NCBI RefSeq assembly: GCF_963678975.1
Contig: NC_089273.1
Span: forward strand, 5,720,507-5,784,506
Source of the DNA: Dysidea avara
Taxonomy: Eukaryota > Porifera > Demospongiae > Dictyoceratida > Dysideidae
Reading direction: 5' to 3'
DNA length: 64,000 nt
The position numbers and the translations under genes were made by a program. Each line of letters opens with the position of its first letter. Positions within the stretch are counted from its first letter, which is position 1. Below the pieces are notes generated by a model, which was given only the letters and a program-made list of their open reading frames with translations, ran no database searches and was not told where the DNA came from. This document shows positions 46,480 through 56,656 of the stretch, piece after piece.

Positions 46480-47556
46480 GCTGCCTGGAGTGAAAGTCCT
46501 CTGGATCGTAGTGTGTGGTCTAAGCCACGTTCACATGTGTACTGGAAGGCAGCTAAAGCTGGTGCATTTGGAGATGACTAGTGGCATGAAAACATACGGA
46601 TGAGTAAAGCTATGTTTGGTGTGCTGTGTGACAAGCTAAGGCTACACATAAGCAAGGCAGTGACAAAGGATCGTTTACCTGTTGCTGTTGCTGTTGATAT
46701 GCATGTAGCTGTCACCATCTGGCGTCTTGCAACAAATATCGAGTACAGAACAATAATTGCTGAACATTTTGGACTAGGTATTTTAACAGTGTGTACTATC
46801 ATTTGTAGAACCACTAGTGCTATCACATATTATCTGCTACCACTGAATGTGCAGATGCCATCAGAATCAAGGTTCAGGAAAATAATACAAGACTTTGAAG
46901 CTCTGTTGGCATTTCCCCAGGTAACTGGAGCAATTGACGGGACTCATGTTCCCATTTTAAAGCCAACTGATTGCCCATCTGATTGTTACAACCACAAGGC
47001 TTTCTATTCTATTCTGATGCAAGCAGTTGTAGATTCACAAGGTCAATTCATAGATGTAAATATTGGTTGGCCAGGAAAAGTACATGATGCAAGGGTGCTT
47101 GCAAATTCAACATTTTATAACAAAGCATCCTCTGGTACCCTTCTCCCCAACTGGACAAGAACCATTAATGGTGTGAATGTACCACTACTTATTCTGCCTA
47201 TCCTTTAAAGCCTTGGATGATGAAGCCTTATCCTGATACCGGTCATTTAACAGCAGCTGAACGGCACTTCAACTATTGTCAGGATGGTAGTGGAGAATGC
47301 TTTTGGACGTTTGAAGGAAAGATGACATTGCTTGTTGAAGAGTATGGACTATTATACTCTGCATACCACAAATGCAGTGGCCTCCTGTGTTGTGTTGCAC
47401 AATATTTGTGAGCAATTAGGAGATGTATGCCGACCTGACTGTATCCATAGAACCAATACATTCAACAGCAGTACACCAGTTCTTCCACCTGTTGCAACAG
47501 TGGCTGACGGAAATGCTAGCAACATACGCAGTGCATTGAGCCAATATGTATAGCAC
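46480..47556 (+). pseudogene. PIF/Harbinger transposase (DDE_Tnp_4), dead
   Basis: The order of motifs is that of a PIF/Harbinger nuclease: WSKPRSHVYWKAAKAGAFGD near 46520, MSKAMFGVLCDKLRLHIS from 46600, the first catalytic motif GAIDGTHVPI (about 46930), GWPGKVHDARVLANS (about 47070), and VENAFGRLK with the catalytic Glu near 47295. A stop (TAG for a Trp codon) lies at about 46578-46580. The block that should carry GDPAYP, including the second catalytic Asp, has lost about ten bases near 47194 with a frameshift. Another stop (TGA) is at about 47322. The C-terminal part (SCVVLHNICEQLGD) is readable to 47553. In known elements this protein cuts and joins the transposon with the help of a Myb-like partner, here encoded convergently at 47592-49216. 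Loss of the catalytic Asp means it cannot be active. Confidence 0.9.
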
Positions 47557-47591
47557 ACCAGTAGATCACATGACATAAAATTATATTGATA

Positions 47592-49216
47592 ACATGAACA
47601 CTTGTTGTTTTGACAAACTATTTATACAGTTGTATAGTGTACTATTAATCAGATTGTACATTGGGTCTAGTTCAGGATCATTATCCACACTACTTCGGTT
47701 GGTAAATGGTACACTACTGTAGTTAGGCATAAAATCCTGGCCAGGAAATATAGGATTCCCTGTAGCATGATTGTAGTGTGGATAAACATGTGGGAAAGAT
47801 GACATGGGACCTGGGGGTTGAGACATCATGCTACTCATCTGAGTCATAAAACCAGTAAACATTGAAATCATCATCTGAGCATGACGGTCTTTATATTCCC
47901 TCCTCTCTTCTGTCTTCAGACTCTAGCCACCTCTTCTCTCGTCCCTCAGCTTTTTTCTCTGCTTCCTCGTCAATTTTAGCTATCTTTGAGATCAAGTCTT
48001 CTGAATCTCTCTTTCGCTTCTTGCCAAATATAAAGATACTTAATAGCGAAAACAAGTGACAACCAACCTCTTGTCTTTTCAAACTTAACCATTTATCTAT
48101 TACACACACACATACATATAATTATGCCATAGCTATTCATTGCATTTTAATACATGCCTTGATCATCTACAGATTGTGCACTCTGGACTTTCTCCTTGCT
48201 TTTTAGTGATGGTGGTGTCTCTTCAGTTGCTTCTGCAATATGATCAACTGTAGTAGTTGATCCTTTTGCTGGCTCAACCACTGCCGATGTTGAAAAACAG
48301 CTAGTCTCTAGTGGATTGCAGTCATCGAGTTCTGTACACATGGAAGATACGATATGCTTGGGTGTGGTTTTAATACAGGGGATGCCTTGATCTCTAACAC
48401 TGCTTCCTGAGGTGTTTTCTATTATTACAGTGGGGTTAAATGTTGCCCGTACAGCTAGTATAGCATCTAGCTCCTCAAAGGTTGGCATGTTTTCCTATTG
48501 TTTTCCATCCCACAATTATTATCCTCAACCTAGGAGAAATACGCTTCACTATGCTGAGTTAGCTCTAGTCTCGCGGCGCCCGACCCTAAAAAGAGGGTCT
48601 GGTGAAACTGTGTACAAAAAGTTTGAGCTCTGGAATGTTTATTGGATGACGTTTTACGTGTTACGTAAGTGCACTGTTTACGTCACAACATCCATTCAAC
48701 CAGATCCGCTTACAGCATCACCAAACCAATAGTGCTACTTTATTTATTCAACATTAAAACGAACCCAACAGAATTGTATGGCTGTTTTCTCAATGAGTTT
48801 AAGCAGCAGAGTCACCGGATGTAATTAACCGTAAGCCGCGAATCTTTTGAAATGTACACATTACATAATCAATTTGAAATGGAGCGATCTGATTGGAGCT
48901 TCCAACATTCCGGCAGCGCCAAACTTTTTGTACACAGTTTCACCAGACCCTCTTTTTAGGGTCGGGCGCCGCGAGACTAAGTTAGCTCTGAATCTTTTAC
49001 CTTGTTGTACTTAGCCTTTAGGTTCTTCACCTTCGTGTAGCACTGCTTGTAATCAAAGTCGTATCTTTTCTCTTTCATACAAGGGTGTATTCTCTTTCAT
49101 ACAAGGGTGTAGCGACCACTATTTTCTTGAAGATTGTTTTGTTCCTGCTAACCCCATCAAGGTTTTCTTGTATGTTTTGTTCTCCCCATATAGCAATCAG
49201 GGCTTGTGTAGCTTCC
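47592..49216 (-). pseudogene. Harbinger Myb/SANT-like partner protein, dead
   Basis: The minus strand from about 49216 reads MAPSWSVEATQALIAIWGEQ and later KQCYTKVKNLKAKYNKVKDS, a Myb/SANT (trihelix-like) DNA-binding domain typical of the second Harbinger gene. Next comes TFEELDAILAVRATFNP (48485 down), then a charged coiled-coil-like stretch (KIAKIDEEAEKKAEGREKRW, 48050-47900) and a Met/Pro-rich end near 47590. Breaks: a ~21-bp direct duplication in the Myb region (TCTCTTTCATACAAGGGTGT at about 49069 and 49091), a 414-bp MITE inserted at 48566-48979, a stop after it, and frameshifts near 48500 and 47890. Tail-to-tail layout with the transposase fits the family. Its role in living elements is binding the ends and aiding nuclear import of the transposase. 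Confidence 0.8.
48566..48979. mobile_element. Mutator-type MITE, 414 bp, 9-bp target duplication
   Basis: Ends TAGTCTCGCGGCGCCCGACC and complement, with inverted repeats running to about 60 bp (through CTGTGTACAAAAAGTTTG). AGTTAGCTC is duplicated at 48557-48565 and 48980-48988. Long inverted repeats with a 9-bp duplication indicate a Mutator-like (MULE) origin. The near-identical arms suggest a recent insertion into the already mobile Harbinger Myb gene. Confidence 0.9.
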
Positions 49217-49591
49217 ACACTCCAACTTGGCGCCATAACACACGTGTTGCACGAATCAATAATTCAAGATCACATGATATGGAGTGCAGTTAATCAGAAA
49301 GTGAATGCGCATCGGTCGACCAATTCACCTTGCAAAGTGGATTGGCCTTAAGCTGGATTTAGAAGTGGATTGGATCTGATCCGGATCAGGTGTGAAATAG
49401 TTGGATCCGGATTGATGCAAATTCGAGCGTAGTGTGAAAAGGCCTTCATTTAACTACTACATTGGACTTTAATTGATTGGAATGTCCAACCTTGTCCTAC
49501 AGTGACCAATCAAGCCTGCGCATGATAGGACATTGTGGTGGGTCTACTGCTGAACATTATATTTGTCTCTGCATACATCATCATTATGAAG

Positions 49592-50337
49592 TTAAATGAT
49601 GCAATCCTTTGGTCTGATTTTGATTTCTGTAAATGGTAGAGGATGTTACTTGCCATTGAGGTATACTGTATGACTGTAGTTGTACTGATGGTTGAGATAT
49701 AGAGCAGAGCATTGATTGTACCACCATCCACCACCATTGAGACCATTATTATTTGCTGCACAATTTCTATCCCATCTATCATTATCCCTATCCATCATTG
49801 TAAATTTCCAGCCATTCAATGACCAGCCAGATCTTTTTTGAATAGCGTAAAATGGATCAGTAGTAATTCCATCAAATCCTGATATAGTTAATGGATACTG
49901 TTCAGTGGCTGGTCCTACTCTAAAGTTACCGTATGATAGATAACCTTTTGTTCCATTAGTAAATGTATAGTCAACACGTAGCTCCCACTGTTCTTAATTG
50001 GCAAGACAATCAACAGCACGTAGACCATACCAAAATTCTCCAGTCAGGCTACCAAATCCATCTTCATAATCTACCCAGTCTCTGTTAAAGTCAACACTTC
50101 CATCTTGTCTTCTCTGGATGACCAGCCATCCTCCTCCAGCAGTAATAGTGTCACAATAACCTTTTTGAACTGCTAGACAATTTCCACAAACGTTCTTAAT
50201 AGTATAAACATTATGTTTGTAAAAGACAAAGCCGAACTTTGAATACCGGTATCCCAGGTTACAGCAGTTCTCAATAGCATGACTATCCTGTACAGCACAG
50301 GAATTGACAACTGGTGGTTGATTGTTTGTCGCTCCTA
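49592..50337 (-). pseudogene. Fibrinogen-related domain (FReD) exon, with two stops
   Basis: The minus strand from a plausible acceptor (GGCTGTAG, intron end at 50338) reads a full C-terminal fibrinogen domain. It begins with [17 protein letters not shown], then [20 protein letters not shown] and [12 protein letters not shown], and continues with NGWKFTMMDRDNDRWDRNCA and GGGWWYNQC to FTEIKIRP. Two in-frame stops interrupt it: TAA for a Gln codon in the NQEQWELR motif (about 49994-49996), and TAA at 49646-49648 in place of the conserved Trp of the usual K-W-H/YP motif. The final TAA is at 49592-49594. Such domains in invertebrates are usually secreted lectin-like recognition proteins. Upstream exons are not identified; candidates would lie above 50340. 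The otherwise perfect frame implies recent death or two sequencing errors. Confidence 0.85.
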
Positions 50338-50339
50338 CT

Positions 50340-51879
50340 ACAGCCAAAATTTACTTCCATATTAACAGAACAAGTTATCAATTGACAATAACTGCTTGAA
50401 TGATTTAGAATGATTTAGAATTGATCACTGGACAAGCAGTCTATACTAATTTGTTCAATGAAATAAACACTATATGTAATACATTTGATTTTATAGTATT
50501 GTCTTCCTTGTACTATGATGTAATACTGTTGATGTAATGTAAATTTCTTGTTTTATTGACTTGTAAGGAGATTATAGTTACTATATATAGCTTGATAATT
50601 CCCTTCATGACCAAGTTAATTATCATGTTTATAAAGCACAGTAATACTGTCTAGTTGCCATAGTTACTGTTTTCATACTCTCACGTTTATTCACCACAAA
50701 CCATGGTAACTGTAGTCATGTGATAATGTGTAGTGATATAATAATTATGTTATAGATGCCAAGGTAGTAGATATGATGAAATTACAGAGTGAGCTAAACT
50801 AAAGGAAAATAATGTCTACATGCTGGTCTGTGCTTTAGTACTACCTTGGCTTTAATTGAGTAGTCAATTGTGGCTACGTATAGTAGTCCCAGTAAACTAG
50901 TAATATCAGGAGACTCATTAGTACTGGTGTGTTGTTTGTCCAAGGAAGCCAACTTTTTACAGTTACACTAGTGTCTTTTGTTAGTGAAAACAAATGCCGT
51001 TTTAACAGATACATGTGTAGCTCTGTGATGGCTATACAAAACAAGATGATTTTGGCTGTGAAAATACCTTCCACCTTCAGTAGTCTACATAACACCATAA
51101 AGATACAGCAAGAAAGCAAATGATGTGTAACAATCACATGATTGAGTTTTGTTATCAAAAGAAGCAAACAATTACTTGCCACAACTACCAGGCAAGCCGC
51201 TTAAAGTATTAAACCAAATCTTTTATAAATGTAGGTAGATTAATTAATAATTCATTGATGGCCAAATTCTCAGGCATTACTGACCGAATTGCCAAATCGT
51301 ATCATACTAACCATCCTATACACAGAATTACTTAGTAACCATATATCTAAATACTCGCTTAAGCAGGTCAACTATGTTGTTTTTGTTTACATAACCGTAA
51401 CCACAACAAAATTATCAACCAAATAGGTCTAAAGACCTACTTGAACAAACAAAGGATCCCAACTAAGTATTTGTAAAAGTGCATTACACTCCAAAGAACT
51501 ATTCTATACAGTTAACTTACAGTGCGATCCATTCGACAGCCGGTTTCTTCATGATTTGTCCCATTTATGTTATTGCGCATGCGTATTTACACTCATGTCC
51601 ACCATGATACATTTGCAAGCAGGTTTGGGCTTATAGGTTTTGCCATGCTGGATAATCAATCACCCCAGCCATTAATAGTTCAACCACTGGATTCATTTTA
51701 TAGACACACCCAACTATCGACTTTACCTGTCTCGTATTACCCTTTCTTTGTTATCAAATGATAGTTTTCAAATTTAACTTGCCTATTATGTAATGTTATA
51801 CTTTACACTATTACCTAACAAACGGGAAGGATCTGGTTAGTTTAGTCTGGGAAGGATGCAGTTATCTCAGAAGCAGGAC
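50340..51879. other. Region upstream of the FReD exon, no gene confirmed
   Basis: A direct repeat GAATGATTTA lies at 50398-50418. Open frames at 50874-51182 (minus) and 50929-51123 (plus) overlap each other and lack recognisable domains. The minus one has hydrophobic stretches that could be a signal/anchor exon for the FReD gene, but its splice sites do not join cleanly by eye. Confidence 0.4.
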
Positions 51880-51887
51880 CTCTATGG

Positions 51888-52566
51888 TAGAGCTGTACCG
51901 ATATGGATTTTTGGCATGTACCGATATCCGATATGGATACCACCAAAAGAAGCCGATAACCGATAGTTGATCCGATATTTGAATTACAAACAAAAGTCAT
52001 AGATAATCTATGCAAAAGTGTTCATTTACCTCTCTACAACAACATGTGGATATATATCATTGCTAATTCAATTCATGTGGTGATAGTGGCTTGCATTTCT
52101 ATTGTGCAATCCAGACAATTAGGCACCCACAAAAATTTTTTATGCATACTCCCATGAAGCCTTAAACGGATATTTCTGCATTCCTCCGCATTTTATTGGC
52201 TTGTGTGAAGGCTGGTACAGTTGGTTTCCTTAGTTATCCTGTGACTATTCTTTTATATTACAAAGGTACTATATATACCACAGCTTCATTTAAGACTGAA
52301 GCAACAAACACTAGAATTGCATGTATTTGTATGGCTTCTTGTAGCGTAGTGCTTGCTGTGCAGTGAACAATAAGCTACTGCCACTGAACAGCCACATGGA
52401 TAACATAGAAAACCAATATTATAATCTGCTTATGTACAAACTATTGCTATATAAATATCAGTAGCAATATCGGTCCTCCTACTGTTCTGTACCGATGCCA
52501 ATATTAATAAAAAATTCCATATCGGCGGCCGATATTTTGGCTGACCCGATTATCGGTACAGCTCTA
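51888..52566. mobile_element. hAT-type element, 679 bp, 8-bp target duplication
   Basis: Ends TAGAGCTGTACCGATA and TATCGGTACAGCTCTA. Perfect 8-bp duplication CTCTATGG at 51880-51887 and 52567-52574. Multiple internal CCGATA motifs. No transposase. Confidence 0.92.
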
Positions 52567-52579
52567 CTCTATGGGCATG

Positions 52580-52960
52580 TCAGCTTCAGTACTAGAACAA
52601 CTTGCTCATTTTATAAGTTATAGGCAAGGCTGAAGTTTATTCTATGAGTAAGTTATGATGCCATGCCATATGGCTGCAGTGGCTGTTAATGGATCAATCA
52701 TTACAGAAAGATCCCTTCACGGTTTAGAAAAATCAAATTTAGAACCACTGAGTTATGTGAAAGTCAACTATCTGTATTAACTGTGTGATTGAGATACAGT
52801 CACCCTATTAGAGCAGTCACTTACAGCTAATCAATCTACTACGGAGGTCAAACATGTTAAAAGTCACCATGTACAGAATAGTGACTAATCAAGTAGGCAA
52901 CAAGTCACTCTGTTCAGCTATGTTACAAGTCATCCTGTAGAGTATGGGGTACCATTTGTA
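52580..52960. repeat. Fragment of a third composite element (head/satellite joint)
   Basis: ACCACTGAGTTATG and GAGATACAGTCACCCTATTA (52744-52810) match the joint at 35000-35060. It is followed by AGTTCAGCTATGTTACAAGTC-like satellite traces. Confidence 0.5.
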
Positions 52961-53169
52961 TCACAATTTTTTGCTCTAAAATTCTACGATTTATACGAAA
53001 TCGAAATCTGTACAATGGTTTAAATAAATTGAAGTGTACGTTTTATTAAATTTAAGAATGTAAATTTAAATTGTGCAATACAATTTACTAAATTGAGGAA
53101 TATGATTTACTGCAAACAATTTGTTTAATCCAAGACAATTCATTATTCAATGTATCACAAAAGAATACC

Positions 53170-54010
53170 ATATCATACAGTACAATAGTAGTGTATAGTA
53201 GGGATCACAAAGTAGTAGGCATGGCCCATGAAATAACATCACACAAAAACCAGCCTCAATTTACCCAGACAACGATGAGGCATTATTGGTTAGGTAAAAT
53301 CAAGCCCAAACAAGCTTTCAGATCGACCTGAAACGCTTTCAAAAAGTTTCTACAGAATTTGAAAATACTATATATATATGTATATATTTAATGGATTTTT
53401 CTACTGACTGACTGATGCCTTCAGGTAAGTGCAAATCGATAAAAGCTAAGGCTACAGGCTTGATTTTTTCACTGTTCGACGTTGCCTCAGCCCACCAGGT
53501 GCCTTTTGACATAACATACCATAGTTGGTACAACATATTCTTCATGGACTTACCAGTGTCCTCCTTTGTGTGCCATTCATCTTTGCTGGCAGCAAAAAGT
53601 GTTGATTTGACGGTAACATGTGATGGCTTCTGGAAATCGTCCGTAGTTTTCATAGTGGCTGGTTTGATTGCAAAGATGCTTTTTGAACAGTTCTTGATTC
53701 GTACTACTGTGTAAAGAGTTGAACATAGCCAACAGCAAAACGTAATGGCTACTTCACTTTTCAAATGATAATTGATATAGCTAACTGGGGGCGCAACACC
53801 ATTTCTTTTTTTCAGTATCCGTGGATTGCTGAGGTGCTTTTCGAACAGTTCTTAATTCGAAATGCTGTGTAACAGGTTGAACATAGCTGACAATGAAGCA
53901 TTATGGATACTTCACTTTTCATACAATAATTGATATAGCTGCATAGGTCGCGCAGCACGATTTCAGATGTGGTATACGTGGGGTCATTGAGTCATAATAA
54001 TTATTTGCAA
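53170..54010 (-). repeat. Array-family repeat with the longest surviving frame
   Basis: The minus strand has an open frame 53764-53339 (141 codons) that begins MKSEVAITFCCWLCSTLYTV and includes ASKDEWHTKEDTGKSMKN and TSNSEKIKPVALAFIDLHLP. The plus-strand copy at 44838-45400 encodes the same phrases in broken frames, and the tandem units at 7148-16015 contain the same DNA in a more decayed state (CCTGATACCTTCAGACAAGT against TGATGCCTTCAGGTAAGT). I do not recognise the protein. It may be an untranslated repeat whose frame is chance, or a transposon-borne gene. Confidence 0.5.
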
Positions 54011-54037
54011 AAAAAGTTAACAAATAAGTATGCAAAA

Positions 54038-54310
54038 GAAATTGGAATTTTCAACTAGAGTAGGGACCATAGCACATCGATAAAAAGTACTGAAACCAGC
54101 TGGACTATTGCACGATATTAAATCACAGTAATACAATAAGTAGTGTTATATCCCTACTGTGCTCAAGATATCATAATGGAAATGCACAATAGGTATATAA
54201 CACTTCTTATTGTTTTACTGTGATTTAATATCGCGTGCTACTCCAGCTTGTTTCAGTACTTTTTATCGATGTGTTATGGTCCCTACTCTAGATGAAAATT
54301 CCTTTTTTTT
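54038..54310. mobile_element. Foldback element, second copy
   Basis: Same arms as 44474-44757 (GGAATTTTCAACTAGAGTAG; AAAAAGTACTGAAAC), slightly more diverged between arms. Both copies lie next to the array-family repeat, so the two may have moved together. Confidence 0.85.
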
Positions 54311-55175
54311 GTACTTGTCGATATCATGAACCACGATAGTAGTTTCATAATAGGGATTGCATTTTATTTGGAAAAACTGTAATAGAATGCATGTCTAAAA
54401 GCCACCTACATGTAAGAAAGCATCCTCCAACTCCTTCTGATGGTTATTTGCAATGAGTATTGGTCCACTATTAAGTATCAAGTGAAAAGGAAACATTTAG
54501 GACAAACTGAAATTTGCCATTGTGTTCATATTCTTCATATATATTTTGTTTCACTCATGTACAGCAAAAGTTATCCATTTTTTCGTGCTAAAAACTATAT
54601 AGAAATAGCCATGCTTACTGAGTCCTTCCACGTGTCCATGACCTATTTTTGATTGAGTTTTCGGATGGAAACAGCCCAAACTGGGCCGTGTCTTCTTGCC
54701 AAAACACCATTACCCATGAGAAGCCATACAAGTTCACGCTCATAGTTAGGTTTTTTGGTGTGCACTACTTGTCGTTAATAGATTTTGTCTTTAATATTAT
54801 CAGTATAGGCCAAGAAGCTTAATCTGTGCTGAAGAATTTGTTGCAAGGTGGTTTTTTCGCTCCGTGATTGTTGTACATGGGTGGGTTATCCAGATTAAAT
54901 AGTCTAATAGAGCATTCATGTACATACTCTAATAATGCAATCAAGTGTATAACAACAATCCTTGCACTGAATTTGTCATCTATTAAAGGCACCAGTAATG
55001 TGAATTCTAGGAGACTTTCATTCTGTATGCAGATTGCAATTTGATCAGTTTCATGTGTGTACTGAAATGTTGACGGTGTTGATTGCAAAATTACACTATT
55101 CACAACAGTCTTCATTATCAATAAAAGAAATCCATAATCCATTAGTGGATTATTAAAAAGTACATAACTATATGA
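54311..55175. other. Unassigned sequence
   Basis: Two open frames (54440-54652 plus; 54819-55142 minus) without recognisable domains, and a CTAATAGAGCATTCATGTAC motif at about 54903. No gene is called. Confidence 0.4.
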
Positions 55176-55401
55176 ATAAAAAATTAGAATTTTTAGAATA
55201 AGAAATAGGAATCACTGAAAAAAGCCACGAAACAAGAAGGGATTGCTGGGGTGGTAATGTAAACCACAAATCCCTATTTTGACTCTCTGTCATCAATCTT
55301 TAGTTATGTACTCTGTCATTTTGAAACAAGTCAAAATAGGGATTTGGTTTACATTACCACTCCAGTGATCCCTATTCCTATTTTAAAATTTCCAATTTTT
55401 T
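55176..55401. mobile_element. Foldback element, different family
   Basis: Left arm TGGTAATGTAAACCACAAAT and CCCTATTTTGAC, right arm GTCAAAATAGGGATTTGG, with outer arms TAGGAATCACTG / CAGTGATCCCTATTCCTA. A ~60-bp loop lies at 55285-55330. Confidence 0.75.
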
Positions 55402-55404
55402 ACT

Positions 55405-56230
55405 CATCTTAGTTCAGCTAGAAGAAATTACCTTGTAGAGAGTTCAGCTACAAAGAAACCATCATCTAGATAGTTCAGCTGCAATCAAATCACCTGTAGA
55501 GAGTTCAGCTACAAACAAATCTCACTGTAGAGAGATCAGTTAGAAGAAGTTACCTTGTAGAGAGTTCAGCTACAAAGAAACTATTCTGTAAAGAGCTCAG
55601 CAGCAAAAAAATCACCTGTACAGAATCCAGCTACAAATAAATCACCCTGTAGAGAGAACAGCTAGAAGAAGTTATCTTGAAGAGTGTTCAGTTACAAAGA
55701 AACCACCATGGACAGTTCTGTAATAAATATATGTATTATATATATAATTTGTACATTTACTGATAAAATCAGAAATATTTAAGGTACATCTACTTCATCT
55801 TTTCTTCTTCCTGTGGTAAAGAAAAAAGATAGGTTTTAAAAGTCCCAAAGCAGGCCATAGACCGGCTTTGGGGTATACAAATACAAAAAGAAGTGAAATC
55901 TAATCCAAAACAGCCAAGCTGTAAAAAAAGTGTGCGGTCCTCAAAAAGGCTATGGTGAAAAAAGATGTGAAATCCAAGGTAGTGGCCAAGAAATGGCTGT
56001 GATGGTAGGTTAATGGTAAAAATTTTAATAACAACAATTCAGGTGAATTTGGTGCCACTTGGTCAATTGGCACAAAATTCACCTGAATTGTCGTTATTAA
56101 AATTTTTACCATTAACCTACCATCACAGCCATTTCTTGGCCGCCACCTTGGATTTCACATCTTTTTTCACCATAGCCTTTTTGAGGGCCGCACACTTTTT
56201 TTACAGCTTGGCTGTTTTGGATTAGATACA
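55405..56230. mobile_element. Composite element, 3' part (short satellite plus foldback tail)
   Basis: About ten monomers of the 31-bp satellite (55405-55720), then a spacer (ATAAATATATGTAT, TTTTCTTCTTCCTGTGGTAA) and a foldback of ~160-bp arms (55895-56058 and 56070-56226). Part order matches 38700-39510 exactly. Confidence 0.8.
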
Positions 56231-56656
56231 AATATCATGAAAATGTTAGAATTCAACCTTGTATTGTTAAGCAGGAATATGTAGCTACATACAAGAACAG
56301 TACTAGCAATGAATATCATGAGCAGTTTTTCACTTAACCTACCATGTTAGGAATGAATTACCTCAGCTAGTAACTACAATGTAGTCTTGTTGTACAACAA
56401 AATGCCTGTCATATCAAATAGAACGTAGTCTTCATCTCAATTGTTTCTAAGCCAAAGCATCACTTATAATTGTGACATGCATAATTTTTATGTAGTGATA
56501 GCATTAAGGAAAAGATCTGACAATACAGCTATTACATTTAAAAGGTGAAAGTTCTATATACGATACACATTAGGGGGATACATGTATGTGTGACACACTA
56601 TATGCATACATACAATCTACACTTGTAATGCATTGTTCACGTCTCATAGCATATAG

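Larger units (their letters stand above)
42738..49445. mobile_element. Probable large Harbinger element with nested insertions
   Basis: GGCCTTTTCACAGCTAATG at about 42739 and, inverted at about 49440, GGCCTTTTCACACTACG would be the terminal repeats. Between them lie a transposase remnant and a convergent Myb-like gene, the two-gene layout known for Harbinger elements. The ~6.7 kb length is explained by nested TTAA, foldback and composite elements. The outer ends match only about 11-14 bases, so the boundary call is tentative. Confidence 0.45.

Noticed and set aside
55900-56225. Two nearly identical 70-residue open frames on opposite strands (MVKILITTIQVN...)
   Set aside because: They are the two arms of a foldback read on each strand; identity comes from the palindrome, not from two genes.
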